64,000 bases of DNA from an uncultured Clostridia bacterium (GCA_944383015.1 CALWOC010000005.1:1-64000); one strand, 5' to 3'; positions 7,982 to 20,856 are shown, counted from the first letter of the stretch. Notes: generated from the sequence alone by a model not told the origin. Numbers and translations: made by a program.

Positions 7982-8263
7982 TTAGTTAACTTTAGCTTTT
8001 AATTCTGTACCAGCTTTAAATGCAACTGATTTACTTGCAGGTATTTTTATAGCTTCACCAGTTCTAGGGTTTTTACCCATTCTAGCAGCTCTTTGAGAAA
8101 TTCTAAATGTACCAAAACCAGCTACTGCAACTTTATTTCCTTTTTCAAGTTCTTCTTTAACAACTTCAAAAACTCCATTAAATGCTCTTTCGCTATCTGC
8201 TTTAGTCATTCCTGTTTTTTCAGCTAATGCTTTTACCATCTCTGCTTTTGTCATATATTTCAC
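7982..8263 (-). CDS. hup: HU-family DNA-binding protein
   Basis: A 93-residue histone-like protein. It has the N-terminal MTKAEMVKALAEKTGMTKAD helix pair, GFGTFRISQRAARMGKNPRT (the DNA-bending beta arm with its conserved GTF and RxGRNP-like segment), and IKIPASKSVAFKAGTELKAK at the end. It is a monocistronic gene with its own strong promoter and terminator, as expected for an abundant nucleoid protein. A GGGGGTG ribosome binding site lies 8 nt before the ATG. Confidence 0.95.
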   Translation of the reverse strand: MKYMTKAEMVKALAEKTGMTKADSERAFNGVFEVVKEELEKGNKVAVAGFGTFRISQRAARMGKNPRTGEAIKIPASKSVAFKAGTELKAKVN

Positions 8264-8300
8264 CCCCTAAAATAATAAAATTCTTCATTATTTCAAAAAG

Positions 8301-8329
8301 ATTATAGCATATATTATATTATAAAACAA
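8301..8329 (-). promoter_or_regulatory. Promoter of HU gene
   Basis: TTGTTT (8324-8329), 17-bp spacer, TATAAT (8301-8306) with an extended -10 TGC on the minus strand. About 38 bases separate it from the HU start. Confidence 0.7.
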
Positions 8330-8378
8330 GCATGTTTACTATTATGCTCATAATTTATATGCATTTTATATATTTGTA

Positions 8379-8804
8379 TCAATATCTTTTCCATTTCATT
8401 ACATATTCAAATTCTTTATTATCTTTTTCTAGCTTTTTTTCACAGATCTCAAAGCCTTCTCTTTTATAAAACTCTATTGCTTTTTTATTTTTACAATATA
8501 CATTAAGACTTAAAGTATTATAATTTTTCTTACAGTAATTTATAAGTTTCTTTCCAATACCTTTAGAGCGATAATTTCTATCTACAAATATTCCTTCAAT
8601 AAATTCTTGATTTATGCCTACAAATCCAACAACCTTGCTCTCTTGCTCATATACGTATACAGTAGCATTTTCAATAGCGTCTTTAACAATGTCAAAATTA
8701 TTATAAAAGTAGTCTTTACTAATAAAATTATGTGCATCTAGATTAGAAGCTATCCAAATATCCATAATTTTTTTTATATCTTTACTGTCTTTTTTTCTAA
8801 TCAT
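8379..8804 (-). CDS. GNAT-family N-acetyltransferase (YjaB-like)
   Basis: A 141-residue acetyltransferase: IRKKDSKDIKKIMDIWIASN at the start, GIFVDRNYRSKGIGKKLINY as the acetyl-CoA loop (R-S-K-G-I-G), and LNVYCKNKKAIEFYKREGF near the end. This order resembles the YjaB group. It overlaps the end of the upstream acetyltransferase by 8 nt, so the two are co-translated. Substrate unknown. Confidence 0.82.
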   Translation of the reverse strand: MIRKKDSKDIKKIMDIWIASNLDAHNFISKDYFYNNFDIVKDAIENATVYVYEQESKVVGFVGINQEFIEGIFVDRNYRSKGIGKKLINYCKKNYNTLSLNVYCKNKKAIEFYKREGFEICEKKLEKDNKEFEYVMKWKRY

Positions 8805-9294
8805 AAATGATTATATCCTCCATTACACTAAATCCAGATATGTTATTTTCAAACTCACCAATATGTTTTCCACCCATATGGATATAAAAATCAAGTGTAG
8901 GATTACCTTTAAGACAATTTATACGCATTTTAGTATATCCCATATTTTTTAATTTTTCTCTTGCTATCTCAAATAATTCTCTACCAAAACCATTGCCCTG
9001 AAAACCTTCAAGTAAATATAACGCTTTTATCTCTCCATAATTTTCATAATCTTTCATATCACATTTTCCATATCTTACAAATCCTACTACGGTATTATCT
9101 TTTTTTACAACAATATAGTTTCCATCTTCTTTTATTCGCTCTTTAATTTTTCCTTCTGAAAATTCTACATTTCTTATTCTAGTATCTATTAGTTCATCTG
9201 GTATTAAGCCAGTATACTGTGTTTTCCAAGTATAAACATTAACTAAAGCTATTTGTAATGAATCACATTCTCTCGCTTTTTCTATCTTAAACAT
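8797..9294 (-). CDS. GNAT-family N-acetyltransferase
   Basis: A 165-residue acetyltransferase starting FKIEKARECDSLQIALVNVY, with the acetyl-CoA loop EGFQGNGFGRELFEIA and RINCLKGNPTLDFYIHMGGK. I prefer ATG 9294, because AAGGAG is 8 nt upstream; ATG 9300 would be only 2 nt from it. An extended -10 box (TATGATATAAT on the minus strand, about 9321-9331) lies upstream. It forms a two-gene unit with the next acetyltransferase. Confidence 0.82.
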   Translation of the reverse strand: MFKIEKARECDSLQIALVNVYTWKTQYTGLIPDELIDTRIRNVEFSEGKIKERIKEDGNYIVVKKDNTVVGFVRYGKCDMKDYENYGEIKALYLLEGFQGNGFGRELFEIAREKLKNMGYTKMRINCLKGNPTLDFYIHMGGKHIGEFENNISGFSVMEDIIIYD

Positions 9295-9336
9295 ATACAT
9301 TTCTCCTTATATTTTACAAAATTATATCATAAAAAA

Positions 9337-9365
9337 TAAAAAAAAGCACTCATTAAGAGTACTTT
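9337..9365 (-). terminator. Terminator of DMT transporter gene
   Basis: AAAGCACTC (9343-9351) pairs with GAGTACTTT (9357-9365) with one wobble pair; the minus strand continues into a run of eight Ts. It overlaps the spacer before the acetyltransferase pair. Confidence 0.75.
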
Positions 9366-9370
9366 AATTA

Positions 9371-10252
9371 CTATTCAAATGATAATATAAACATTGCAAC
9401 TAAGGCAACTCCAATTATTACATATTGAAGTTTAGTAAGTTTTTCTTTTAAAAATATTCTTGAAAGTAAAACAGAAACTATACTGTATGTTGCAATAAGT
9501 GGCGCTGCAATTGCTGGGGCCTCAGAAAGTGCAAATACATATGTTATTTGTCCTACAGCTTCACCAACTGATTGAAAACAAAACCATTTATTACTAAATA
9601 TATTATATATCTTTTTCTCTTTTATACTAATATATATCCATGCTAATACTCCAACAACAAAGAATGTTAAAAAATAACATACTGTAACTTCATTTTCTGT
9701 CATTATGCAATCATCAAGGTATAAGGCGTCCATAAATGATCCTATTCCATCTAAAATACAATATAAAATAGGAAATGATAAGGCTATTAAACTTTTAGTA
9801 TATTTCTTATCTGATTTCTTTTGTTCATCCTTATCTACAAAAGTATATCCTAATAATATTATTCCCAAAATTATTGCAACTACCGCAACTATTTGTATTG
9901 GTGTTAATACTTGATCTAAGAAAATAACACAAAGTATTGATGTAACTCCACATGAAGCATTAGATATTGGTGAAGATATTGAAAGCATTATATATCTAAG
10001 ACCAATATATCCAAATATCATAGAAACTATATAGCAAAGAGATATTGGTAAATATGATATTATATTTGAAATTGAGACATCTGTATGTAGTATAAATATA
10101 TATACTAGAGCAAGAGCACCCATAGCAAAACCAACAGAAGCTGTAATTTTCCAATGACTTAGCTTATCTTCTGAGTCTTTAGAACCTATTTTTCCAAAAA
10201 GCTCTGTTAATGCCCATGCAATTACTGTAAAAAGACAAAAAAATGTCCACAT
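9371..10252 (-). CDS. DMT (EamA) superfamily transporter
   Basis: A 293-residue protein with about ten membrane helices in two repeats of five, as in EamA transporters. Repeat one starts at MWTFFCLFTVIAWALTELFG and repeat two near residue 150 at SLIALSFPILYCILDGIG. The C-terminal helix (YVIIGVALVAMFIL) follows RIFLKEKLTKLQ, the usual loop. I chose ATG 10252 (AAGGAGG, 8 nt upstream) over an ATG 18 codons upstream that lies in the promoter. Substrate unknown; relatives move amino acids or metabolites. Confidence 0.85.
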   Translation of the reverse strand: MWTFFCLFTVIAWALTELFGKIGSKDSEDKLSHWKITASVGFAMGALALVYIFILHTDVSISNIISYLPISLCYIVSMIFGYIGLRYIMLSISSPISNASCGVTSILCVIFLDQVLTPIQIVAVVAIILGIILLGYTFVDKDEQKKSDKKYTKSLIALSFPILYCILDGIGSFMDALYLDDCIMTENEVTVCYFLTFFVVGVLAWIYISIKEKKIYNIFSNKWFCFQSVGEAVGQITYVFALSEAPAIAAPLIATYSIVSVLLSRIFLKEKLTKLQYVIIGVALVAMFILSFE

Positions 10253-10277
10253 AAAAAATTCCTCCTTAAACACAGAA

Positions 10278-10306
10278 ATTATAACATTAATAGCCATTTT
10301 TTGCAA
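10278..10306 (-). promoter_or_regulatory. Promoter of DMT transporter gene
   Basis: TTGCAA (10301-10306), 17-bp spacer, TATAAT (10278-10283) on the minus strand, about 25 bases before the ATG. Confidence 0.6.
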
Positions 10307-10390
10307 ATAAATATGAACTAAATTTAACCTATATTTTTTCTGCTTTTAAATTTTTAGCATTATATATACCACTTATTTTTTAAATTTATA

Positions 10391-10419
10391 TTTACACATT
10401 TAATTTTTTATGTTAGAAT
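10391..10419 (+). promoter_or_regulatory. Promoter of the transglutaminase-like gene
   Basis: TTTACA (10391-10396), 17-bp spacer ending in TGT, TAGAAT (10414-10419). It faces away from the DMT promoter, so the two genes are divergent with about 190 bases between them. Confidence 0.5.
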
Positions 10420-10449
10420 AAATCTCCTAAATATTTTTTAAAGGAAGTG

Positions 10450-10944
10450 ATGCAAATGATACCTTCTAAGTTCTTGCGATTGATTATATCGAAAAGTCAC
10501 AAAATTAAATTAGAGGATTTTGCCTGGAATAAAGAATTGGAAGAAAAAATATTTAGAATTAAATTTATAGATGGACGTAAAAAAATCTCTTTAAAAACTA
10601 TATTTAAAGACGGTTATAACATAGGAAACTGTTTGTTAACTTCATATTACGTATCATCTATTATAGAAAATCCTCTAATATGTACAGGAAAAGTAGCAAT
10701 ACTTAAAGGAACAAAAAATAGTCCAAATGGTGACCATGTTTGGATTGAAACAGAAGATTTTATAATAGATACAACTCTTATGATAAAATTTCCAAAGTAT
10801 CATAATTATGCAAAATATTATAAAAAAGATGCAGATATAACTCCAAATTTTTCACCTATGGATATCAATTATCAAGATGATATCTATCAAAGAGAAAATA
10901 ATTTTTATGAGTACTACAATAGCCTGTTTAAAATTGAATTTTAA
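10450..10944 (+). CDS. Orphan protein with Cys-His-Asp arrangement, transglutaminase-like
   Basis: A 164-residue protein without a signal peptide. The order GNCLLTSYY, then GDHVWIETEDFIIDTTL, puts a Cys, a His in an H-V-W-I-E context and an Asp before TT, in the order and local context of transglutaminase-like cysteine enzymes. Small members of that fold act as peptidases or amidases. The start is ATG 10450 (or 10456), after AAGGAAG. The gene stands alone on the plus strand between the DMT gene and folD, and ends at a strong convergent terminator. I do not recognise a named family; the fold call is an inference from the triad. Confidence 0.6.
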   Translation: MQMIPSKFLRLIISKSHKIKLEDFAWNKELEEKIFRIKFIDGRKKISLKTIFKDGYNIGNCLLTSYYVSSIIENPLICTGKVAILKGTKNSPNGDHVWIETEDFIIDTTLMIKFPKYHNYAKYYKKDADITPNFSPMDINYQDDIYQRENNFYEYYNSLFKIEF

Positions 10945-10989
10945 AAATAAAAATACGAGAAATCTTTAAAGATGCTCGTATTTTTATTT
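10945..10989. terminator. Bidirectional terminator between convergent genes
   Basis: A 15-bp perfect inverted repeat: AATAAAAATACGAG (10946-10959) and CTCGTATTTTTATT (10975-10988), plus one flanking pair. A- and T-rich flanks let it serve both the plus-strand orphan gene and folD. Confidence 0.88.
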
Positions 10990-10992
10990 ATA

Positions 10993-11844
10993 TTATATAT
11001 TGTTTTGTTCTTGTGCTGCTTGTACAACATTTTCAAGAAGTGATAGTACAGTTGTAAGTCCAACTCCACCAGGAACTGGTGTGATTTTACTACATACTTT
11101 AAGTGCATTTTCTGTATCTACATCTCCAAGTATTTTTCCATCAACCCTATTAATTCCTACATCTATAACTATTGCTCCTGGCTTAATCATATTCTCAGTT
11201 ATTATATGTGGTTTTCCAACGGCTGCAACAAGTATATCTGCTTGTTTTGTATAAATAGATATATCTTTTGTCTTTGAATGACAAACTGTAACTGTTGCAC
11301 CTCTTTTTAATAGCAATTGTGATATTGGTTTTCCAACAATTCTACTTCTTCCAACTATTACAGCATGCTTTCCTTCATATTCTGTTTTTATATCATCAAG
11401 TATTGTCATTATTCCTTTAGGCGTACATGAAATAAAAGTTTCTTTCTCTCCTATAAATAATTTTCCTAAAGTAAGTGGATGAAATCCGTCAACATCTTTT
11501 TTATCAGAAATTGTATCTAAAACCTTGTCCATATCAATATGCTTAAAAAGTGGTAATTGAACTAAAATACCATTTACTGTTTTATCTGAATTTAATTTTT
11601 TTACTGTATCTACTATTTTTTCGGTAGTTACGCTTTTATCAAATATATATTCTACTTGTTCAATTCCAAGCTCATCACACATCTTTCTTTTTTTTCCAAC
11701 ATATATTTTTGAAGCTTCATCCTCACTTGCAAGTATTACAGCAAGTTTTGGTTGAATCCCTCTTTTTTTTAGAGATTCAACTTTTTGCTTTAACTCCTCT
11801 TTTTTTCTTTTTACAATATCTTTTACATTAATCTTTTCTCCCAT
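10993..11844 (-). CDS. folD: Bifunctional methylenetetrahydrofolate dehydrogenase/cyclohydrolase
   Basis: A 283-residue FolD, which interconverts 5,10-methylene- and 10-formyl-tetrahydrofolate in one-carbon metabolism. Visible motifs are IYVGKKRKMCDELGI (catalytic Lys), GILVQLPLFKHID, KKDVDGFHPLTLG, the cofactor-binding VGRSRIVGKPISQLL and the C-terminal TPVPGGVGLTT. Length matches the family. The start overlaps the 3' end of the dpaA gene by 17 nt, with AGGAG inside dpaA, so translation is coupled. Pairing with dpaA is unusual. Confidence 0.96.
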   Translation of the reverse strand: MGEKINVKDIVKRKKEELKQKVESLKKRGIQPKLAVILASEDEASKIYVGKKRKMCDELGIEQVEYIFDKSVTTEKIVDTVKKLNSDKTVNGILVQLPLFKHIDMDKVLDTISDKKDVDGFHPLTLGKLFIGEKETFISCTPKGIMTILDDIKTEYEGKHAVIVGRSRIVGKPISQLLLKRGATVTVCHSKTKDISIYTKQADILVAAVGKPHIITENMIKPGAIVIDVGINRVDGKILGDVDTENALKVCSKITPVPGGVGLTTVLSLLENVVQAAQEQNNI

Positions 11845-12622
11845 TATCTTCCTCTCCTAATATATTATCTACTGTTTCCTTAATATATAGAGCTGCTGTA
11901 TATGGTGAATCTTTAGATGGAATTGCTAAATACCAACTCGTGTTAATTTTCTTTTCATATAAATACTCAAAATCTACTCCACCAGGTGCAGAAGCTAAAT
12001 CTATAACACAAGCTTTCTTATTTAATAAATCGATTCGTTCTTTATTTAAAATAATAGAAGGTATCGTATTAAAAATAATATCCATCCTTGGCAATACAGC
12101 ATCTATATCTTTTAAATCTACTTCATTATATCCTATAGTTTTAATTAATGCAATATCACTTTTCTTTCTTGCCTCACAAAATATGTTTGCTCCAAAACCA
12201 CTTAAATTTCTTGCTAAACACTTACCAATCCTACCAAATCCTAATATTAATATATTAGATTTATTAAGAGTAATATCTGTCATCTCAATTGCTTTTTTTA
12301 TTGCTCCTTCACTTGTAGCTGCTGCATTTTTTATACTAAAATCTTCATAATCCATTAAATCTATTACATCAATATTATTTTCTTTTAGCTTTTCCATTAC
12401 ATCTTTTCTAATTGAACCAGTTATTAATTTTTTACTGCTATTTTTTAATTTTTCTATTAAAGTATCTACATACATATTAGTAGTATTTATTATGTTTCCA
12501 TTTTTAGTAAATGGAATAGGACAAAAAACTATATCCGCTTCATTTAAGTTTACACTTTCATTTTTATATATCTCCCTTAGATTTAATGTTCTTTTATCTT
12601 CACCTATAATATGAACTTTCAT
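11828..12622 (-). CDS. dpaA: Dipicolinate synthase subunit A
   Basis: A 264-residue protein of the DpaA/SpoVFA family, which makes dipicolinic acid for the spore core together with DpaB. It has a Rossmann motif ILGFGRIGKCLARNLSGFG at about residue 128, then RMDIIFNTIP and DLASAPGGVDFEYLYEKK, and a C-terminal IPSKDSPYTAALYIKETV in place of the usual PG-APKTAG segment. B. subtilis SpoVFA has about 297 residues, so this one is slightly shorter. No dpaB follows; folD takes its place with a 17-nt overlap. Confidence 0.8.
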   Translation of the reverse strand: MKVHIIGEDKRTLNLREIYKNESVNLNEADIVFCPIPFTKNGNIINTTNMYVDTLIEKLKNSSKKLITGSIRKDVMEKLKENNIDVIDLMDYEDFSIKNAAATSEGAIKKAIEMTDITLNKSNILILGFGRIGKCLARNLSGFGANIFCEARKKSDIALIKTIGYNEVDLKDIDAVLPRMDIIFNTIPSIILNKERIDLLNKKACVIDLASAPGGVDFEYLYEKKINTSWYLAIPSKDSPYTAALYIKETVDNILGEEDNGRKD

Positions 12623-12649
12623 AAATTTTCATCACCAATAAATTATATA

Positions 12650-12676
12650 AAAAAAGAAGATGATTTATTCATCTTC
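12650..12676 (-). terminator. Terminator of patatin gene
   Basis: GAAGATGA (12657-12664) pairs with TCATCTTC (12669-12676) and the minus strand continues into seven Ts. It ends the queA-to-patatin operon just before dpaA. Confidence 0.75.
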
Positions 12677-13846
12677 CTTAATATTTTCTATAAAATAATA
12701 CGCAGCTTTTTCTATTCCTTTTGATTTTTCGATATTTTTACTAGCAACTTTCCAAGCTTTATGTATTAATTCATCTAATGTATATATTTTATTTTTTGAT
12801 ACATTTCCTTTATTTGCTACATATTCAATTAAACAAACAACTTGCTTTTTAAAAGATTTTGTATTTATTCCACAAAGAAAGACACATAGTTTTTTTAAAG
12901 ACTTTTCAAGTGCTATATTAATAATATTATCTCCTATTTTATATGAAGATTTTGCATATTTTACAAACTCCAAAGAAAAAGCAGGAGTAAAAATATCTTT
13001 TATCCTATCTATCTTTTCATCTTCAATTTTATATATTGCATACTTGTACCCATCAAGTTTATCTATTTGTTTTATTGTATCTATGTATCCATATTTTAAA
13101 AGTTTATTTAAAGTCTTAGTTTCAAAATTTAATATAAAAGGTAGCTCTTCACTAGGAACAATAATATTTAGATTTAAGTCTTTTTTGTTTTTTAATTTGG
13201 AGTAATTTCTAATTCTATTTCTTCTTTTAAAAAGCTTTATTGCAATTATATTTTTATACCCAGCATCATAAAGCATCTCAACTGAGCAGTTATCATACGC
13301 ACCACCATCAAGAAAACTCATATTATCTATTTTTTGTCTTTTAAATACTGGTAAATTTGAAGTTGCCATTAGATAATCTACAAGTTTTCCTTTTGGAATA
13401 TCTTCAATAAATAATTTTTGAGGTTTCATATTACTAAGACAATATGTAACCAATCCAAATCTAATGCTACTATTTCGTATTTTTTCTTCATCTATATACA
13501 TTTCAAGTAAATGTCTAATATTTGCAGTATCAATACCCTTTTCTTTAAAAGCTTTAATAAACTTCTTCCTTGCCTCATTTAATATTTCTGATGTAAAATT
13601 CATACAAAAAATATTTTCTACAAGTTCATTATTTATATCCATTAAATCTTGAAATGATAGAGTCTGCCATAACTTTTCAAGTTTATCTATATCTCCTTGT
13701 GCAATAAAAGCAGCATTAATTGCTCCAATAGAAGTTCCAATTATACAATCAATTTCTAGTCCTCTTTTTTGTAAAGCTTTTATTGCACCAACTTGATAAG
13801 CACCTTTTGCACCTCCACCTTCAAGTACCAAAGAATATTTTTTCAT
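12665..13846 (-). CDS. Patatin-like phospholipase
   Basis: A 393-residue lipid acyl hydrolase. The oxyanion loop GGGAKGAYQVGA is at residues about 10-21, the nucleophile serine in GTSIGAINAAF at about 38-48, and the catalytic Asp in FLDGGAYDN at about 180. The patatin domain ends near residue 270; about 120 further residues form an extra C-terminal part rich in Lys and Ile, of unknown role. It is 12 nt downstream of cls, so membrane lipid turnover is the likely setting. Confidence 0.88.
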   Translation of the reverse strand: MKKYSLVLEGGGAKGAYQVGAIKALQKRGLEIDCIIGTSIGAINAAFIAQGDIDKLEKLWQTLSFQDLMDINNELVENIFCMNFTSEILNEARKKFIKAFKEKGIDTANIRHLLEMYIDEEKIRNSSIRFGLVTYCLSNMKPQKLFIEDIPKGKLVDYLMATSNLPVFKRQKIDNMSFLDGGAYDNCSVEMLYDAGYKNIIAIKLFKRRNRIRNYSKLKNKKDLNLNIIVPSEELPFILNFETKTLNKLLKYGYIDTIKQIDKLDGYKYAIYKIEDEKIDRIKDIFTPAFSLEFVKYAKSSYKIGDNIINIALEKSLKKLCVFLCGINTKSFKKQVVCLIEYVANKGNVSKNKIYTLDELIHKAWKVASKNIEKSKGIEKAAYYFIENIKEDE

Positions 13847-13858
13847 AGACTATTCCTC

Positions 13859-15448
13859 CTAAAACATTGTCGAAAAAGTAGTAAGAATTGATTCAACAAT
13901 TTTTTTATAAAATGGTCTTTTTATCCAATCTTTAAGTTTTACCTCAATACATGCATTATTAGTCATATTAATAAAATCATTTTTTATATCTTTTTCTGTT
14001 CCTGTATCATATATAAGACTAATACATTCATAGTTTAAGTTCATACTTCTATAATCCATATTAGCACTACCTACAACTCCAATTTTATCATCTGATACAA
14101 AAGTCTTTGAATGAATAAAACCAGGCTTATATTCATATACTTTAATTCCAGCAGATAAAAGTACTTCATAGTATGATCTTGTAGACATCTGTACTATTTT
14201 CTTATCTGGTATATGTGGAAGAATAATTCTAACATCTACACCACTTCTAGCCGCATTTAAAAGAGATGATAACATTTCTTCTGAAATTGCAAAATATGGT
14301 GTTGTAATATATACATAATCTGTTGCTGTATCTATTATTTTCATATATACTGCTTCTATTGGATTTTTTCTATTATTTGGTCCATCAGACAATGCAACAG
14401 CAATTCCTTTTAAAGTACTATTTTTGTTTTTCACTTCAAGACTATTTTTTTTATATTTATCAAAATCTATCTTTATCTTTTTATCTATAAGGCTTAAATC
14501 TCTTAAAAACATTAAACTAAAATTCCAAGATATCTCTCCTTCAAATCTAATTCCAGCATCTTTCCAATGTCCAAATTTCTCTTTTATATTTGCATACTCA
14601 TCTGCTAAATTAAATCCACCAGTATAAGATACTTTACCATCTATTGCTACAATTTTTCTATGTAAACGATTATTAAAATATGTATTAATAAATAATGTAA
14701 GCGGATTAAAAGTATATACTTCAACTCCTGCTTCAATTAAGTCTTGACGCATTTTCTTAGTAAATTTACCTATGCATCCATATGAGTCATATATTATTTT
14801 AACATCAACACCTTCTTTTGCCTTTTTTTTAAGAATTCTAAAAGTCTCTTGTGCAATTTCTCCCTTATCTATTATATAAAATTCCATAAAAATATAGTGT
14901 TTTGCTTCCATTAAATCTTTTCTTAAATCTACAAAAACTTTATCCCCAAGCTCATAATATTTACTACTAACATTAGCACATACTGGATAAGAAGTAATAT
15001 TTTGAATATATCTTAGCATATTATATACATGTTTATCTTTGCTTTTTATTTCTTCATCAATCTTAAATGAATTATCTAATAAATAATTTGTACTATTTTC
15101 GATTTCCTTTATCTCAACTTGTTTTTGCCTTCTTAGCCTACTATTTCCCCAAAGTATATACACACAAATTCCAAATACTGGCATAAACATGATAAATAAA
15201 ATCCACGAAAGCTTATATATTGCTGAATCATGTTTATATAGTATATATATTACGGCAATTATTCTTACTGAATTATATATAAAAAATCTAGAAGAATATA
15301 CACTACCAGTCGCTCTCATTAAAGTTACAAATACTACTATTTGTAACGCAAGTGCAAAGATAGAAAATAGCGTTTTAAAAACAATTCTAAATATTAAATT
15401 TTCAGATTTTCTTACATGTCTTTTTAATGTTCTTGACTCTTTATCCAT
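13859..15448 (-). CDS. cls: Cardiolipin synthase
   Basis: A 529-residue enzyme that joins phosphatidylglycerol molecules into cardiolipin at the membrane. The N-terminal helices (IFALALQIVVFVTLM and LSWILFIMFMPVFGICVYI) form the PLD nuclease N-terminal anchor. The two catalytic HKD motifs are LHRKIVAIDGKVSYTGGFN and FIHSKTFVSDDKIGVVGSAN. It lies 26 nt after tgt and 12 nt before the patatin gene in the same operon. Confidence 0.93.
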   Translation of the reverse strand: MDKESRTLKRHVRKSENLIFRIVFKTLFSIFALALQIVVFVTLMRATGSVYSSRFFIYNSVRIIAVIYILYKHDSAIYKLSWILFIMFMPVFGICVYILWGNSRLRRQKQVEIKEIENSTNYLLDNSFKIDEEIKSKDKHVYNMLRYIQNITSYPVCANVSSKYYELGDKVFVDLRKDLMEAKHYIFMEFYIIDKGEIAQETFRILKKKAKEGVDVKIIYDSYGCIGKFTKKMRQDLIEAGVEVYTFNPLTLFINTYFNNRLHRKIVAIDGKVSYTGGFNLADEYANIKEKFGHWKDAGIRFEGEISWNFSLMFLRDLSLIDKKIKIDFDKYKKNSLEVKNKNSTLKGIAVALSDGPNNRKNPIEAVYMKIIDTATDYVYITTPYFAISEEMLSSLLNAARSGVDVRIILPHIPDKKIVQMSTRSYYEVLLSAGIKVYEYKPGFIHSKTFVSDDKIGVVGSANMDYRSMNLNYECISLIYDTGTEKDIKNDFINMTNNACIEVKLKDWIKRPFYKKIVESILTTFSTMF

Positions 15449-15474
15449 TGTTACTACTTCACCTTACTTATATA

Positions 15475-18872
<3,398 letters not shown>

Positions 18873-18883
<11 letters not shown>

Positions 18884-19772
18884 ATGCAGTACCCACCTTA
18901 TCTAAAAATATATCATTTAAAGATACATTTAATACACTAAACTTAGTAATATCACTTGTATATAATAATCTAAATACATCACCTATTCTCTCTTTATTTG
19001 CAAGATTTACTAAATATCTATTATTGTCTTTTTTTTCAATTTTTCCAAATATAGCTATTTGTTTTAGTGTACTATCTGCAATTTTTCCTGTTATATCTAA
19101 AGTTTTACTAGCATATTCTTGTTTAATTTCTTCTAAATTGCAATTTAAAACTACTTTTCCACTATCTATTATTAAAACTTCTTCACAAAGCATTTCAACT
19201 TGACTCATAATGTGTGATGAAAAAATAATTGTCTTACCTTGATTTTTAAGTTCAAGTATTATTTTTTTAAAATACTCTACACTTACAGGATCAAGTCCTG
19301 AAAAAGGCTCATCTAATATAAGTAGCTCTGGATTATGTAAAAGTGATATAATAAACTGAATTTTTTGCTTATTTCCTTTTGAAAGCTCTTTTATTTTCAT
19401 ATTAGCATACTCAACAATACCAAATTGCTCTAAAAGCTCAAACATATTATTTTTTATATCTTCACTTTTCATAGACTTCATTTTTCCATAATACATACAT
19501 TGTTCATATACAGTATATGAATCTATTAAAGATCCAACTTCTGGTAAATAGCCAATTTTATCTGAAATAGAATAATCTATTTTCTTACCATTATATATTA
19601 CTTCTCCTTCATCAGGTTCAAGTATGTTTAATATCATTCTAAAAATTGTAGACTTACCAGCACCATTTTTACCTAAAACACCTAATATATGTCCATCTTC
19701 AACTCTAAACGATACATTATCTACAGCTTTTTTTATTCCAAAATATTTACTTAAATTTTTAACCTCTAACAT
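18873..19772 (-). CDS. ABC transporter ATP-binding protein
   Basis: A 299-residue ATPase: Walker A LGKNGAGKSTIFR, signature ELSKGNKQKIQF, Walker B ELLILDEPFSGLDP and switch His in FSSHIMSQ. About 70 C-terminal residues past the ATPase core form the extra domain seen in NatA- and YhaQ-type exporters. It pairs with the permease-protease fusion by an 11-nt overlap. The start follows queA by 12 nt, with a GGAAAG-type site upstream. Confidence 0.92.
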
Positions 19773-19784
19773 TTTCTTTCCTTT

Positions 19785-20807
19785 CTATAATATTAGCATA
19801 CAGTCCCCAAAACTAAAAAATCTATATTTTTCTTCTACTGCAATTTTGTATGCTTCCATTATTTTGTCTTTTGTTGCAAGTGCTGAAACAAGCATTATAA
19901 GTGTTGACTCTGGTAAATGAAAATTAGTAAGTAATCCGTCAATCATCTTAAATTTATATCCAGGATATATAAATATACTTGTTTCTTCTGCACGTGGATA
20001 AATTATACCATCATCTGCTGTAGCACTCTCAAGTACTCTACAAGATGTAGTTCCAACAGATATTACCCTTTTTCCTTCTTTTTTTGTATTATTTATTATG
20101 TCACAAGCTTCTTTAGTTATAACATAATACTCACTATGCATTTCATGTTTTGTTACATCATCTACTTTTACCGGTCTAAATGTTCCAAGACCAACATGCA
20201 AAGTTACATAAACTAAATTTACTCCTTTTTCTTCAAGCTTTTTTAATACTTCCTTAGTAAAATGAAGTCCTGCTGTAGGAGCTGCAGCACTTCCTCTATT
20301 TTTACAATAAACTGTTTGATATCTATCCTGATCGTCAAGTTTTTCTGTAATATATGGTGGTAACGGCATTGTTCCAAGTTCATCTAATATCTCATTAAAT
20401 ATTCCATCATATTTGAATTTTATTATTCTTTGACCATCTTCTAATATATCTATTATTTCTAATGATAATTTATCTGAAAACTCAATTATTGTACCAATTT
20501 TACATTTTTTACCAGGCTTTACTAAAGTTTGCCATCTATCTTCTGTAAGCTCTTTTAAAAGAAGTACTTCTATTTTTTCCTCTTTACCTACTCTATGCCC
20601 ATAAAGTCTTGCTGGAATTACCTTAGTATCATTTAAAACTAAAGTATCCCCAGGATTTATATAATCTACAATATCTTCAAAAATTTTATGCTCCACTTTA
20701 TCTTTATTTCTATCAAGTACCATCATTCTAGATTTTTGTCTATTTTCAAGTGGAGTTTGGGCTATAAGCTCATGAGGTAAATCATAATAAAAATCACTTG
20801 TCTTCAT
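19785..20807 (-). CDS. queA: S-adenosylmethionine:tRNA ribosyltransferase-isomerase
   Basis: A 340-residue enzyme that moves the ribosyl part of SAM to preQ1-tRNA to make epoxyqueuosine. It begins [19 protein letters not shown], and has [31 protein letters not shown] and [19 protein letters not shown], all QueA signatures. It is the first gene of the operon, with an extended -10 box near 20839 and AAAGGAG before the ATG. Confidence 0.97.
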   Translation of the reverse strand: MKTSDFYYDLPHELIAQTPLENRQKSRMMVLDRNKDKVEHKIFEDIVDYINPGDTLVLNDTKVIPARLYGHRVGKEEKIEVLLLKELTEDRWQTLVKPGKKCKIGTIIEFSDKLSLEIIDILEDGQRIIKFKYDGIFNEILDELGTMPLPPYITEKLDDQDRYQTVYCKNRGSAAAPTAGLHFTKEVLKKLEEKGVNLVYVTLHVGLGTFRPVKVDDVTKHEMHSEYYVITKEACDIINNTKKEGKRVISVGTTSCRVLESATADDGIIYPRAEETSIFIYPGYKFKMIDGLLTNFHLPESTLIMLVSALATKDKIMEAYKIAVEEKYRFFSFGDCMLIL

Positions 20808-20838
20808 TTTTTGCTCATTCTCCTTTTTTAACTACCAT

Positions 20839-20847
20839 ATTATATCA
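20839..20847 (-). promoter_or_regulatory. Extended -10 promoter of the queA operon
   Basis: TGATATAAT on the minus strand (TATAAT at 20839-20844). The -35 region overlaps the upstream terminator hairpin and has no good match, so the extended -10 probably carries recognition. Confidence 0.45.
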
Positions 20848-20856
20848 TAAATAGAC

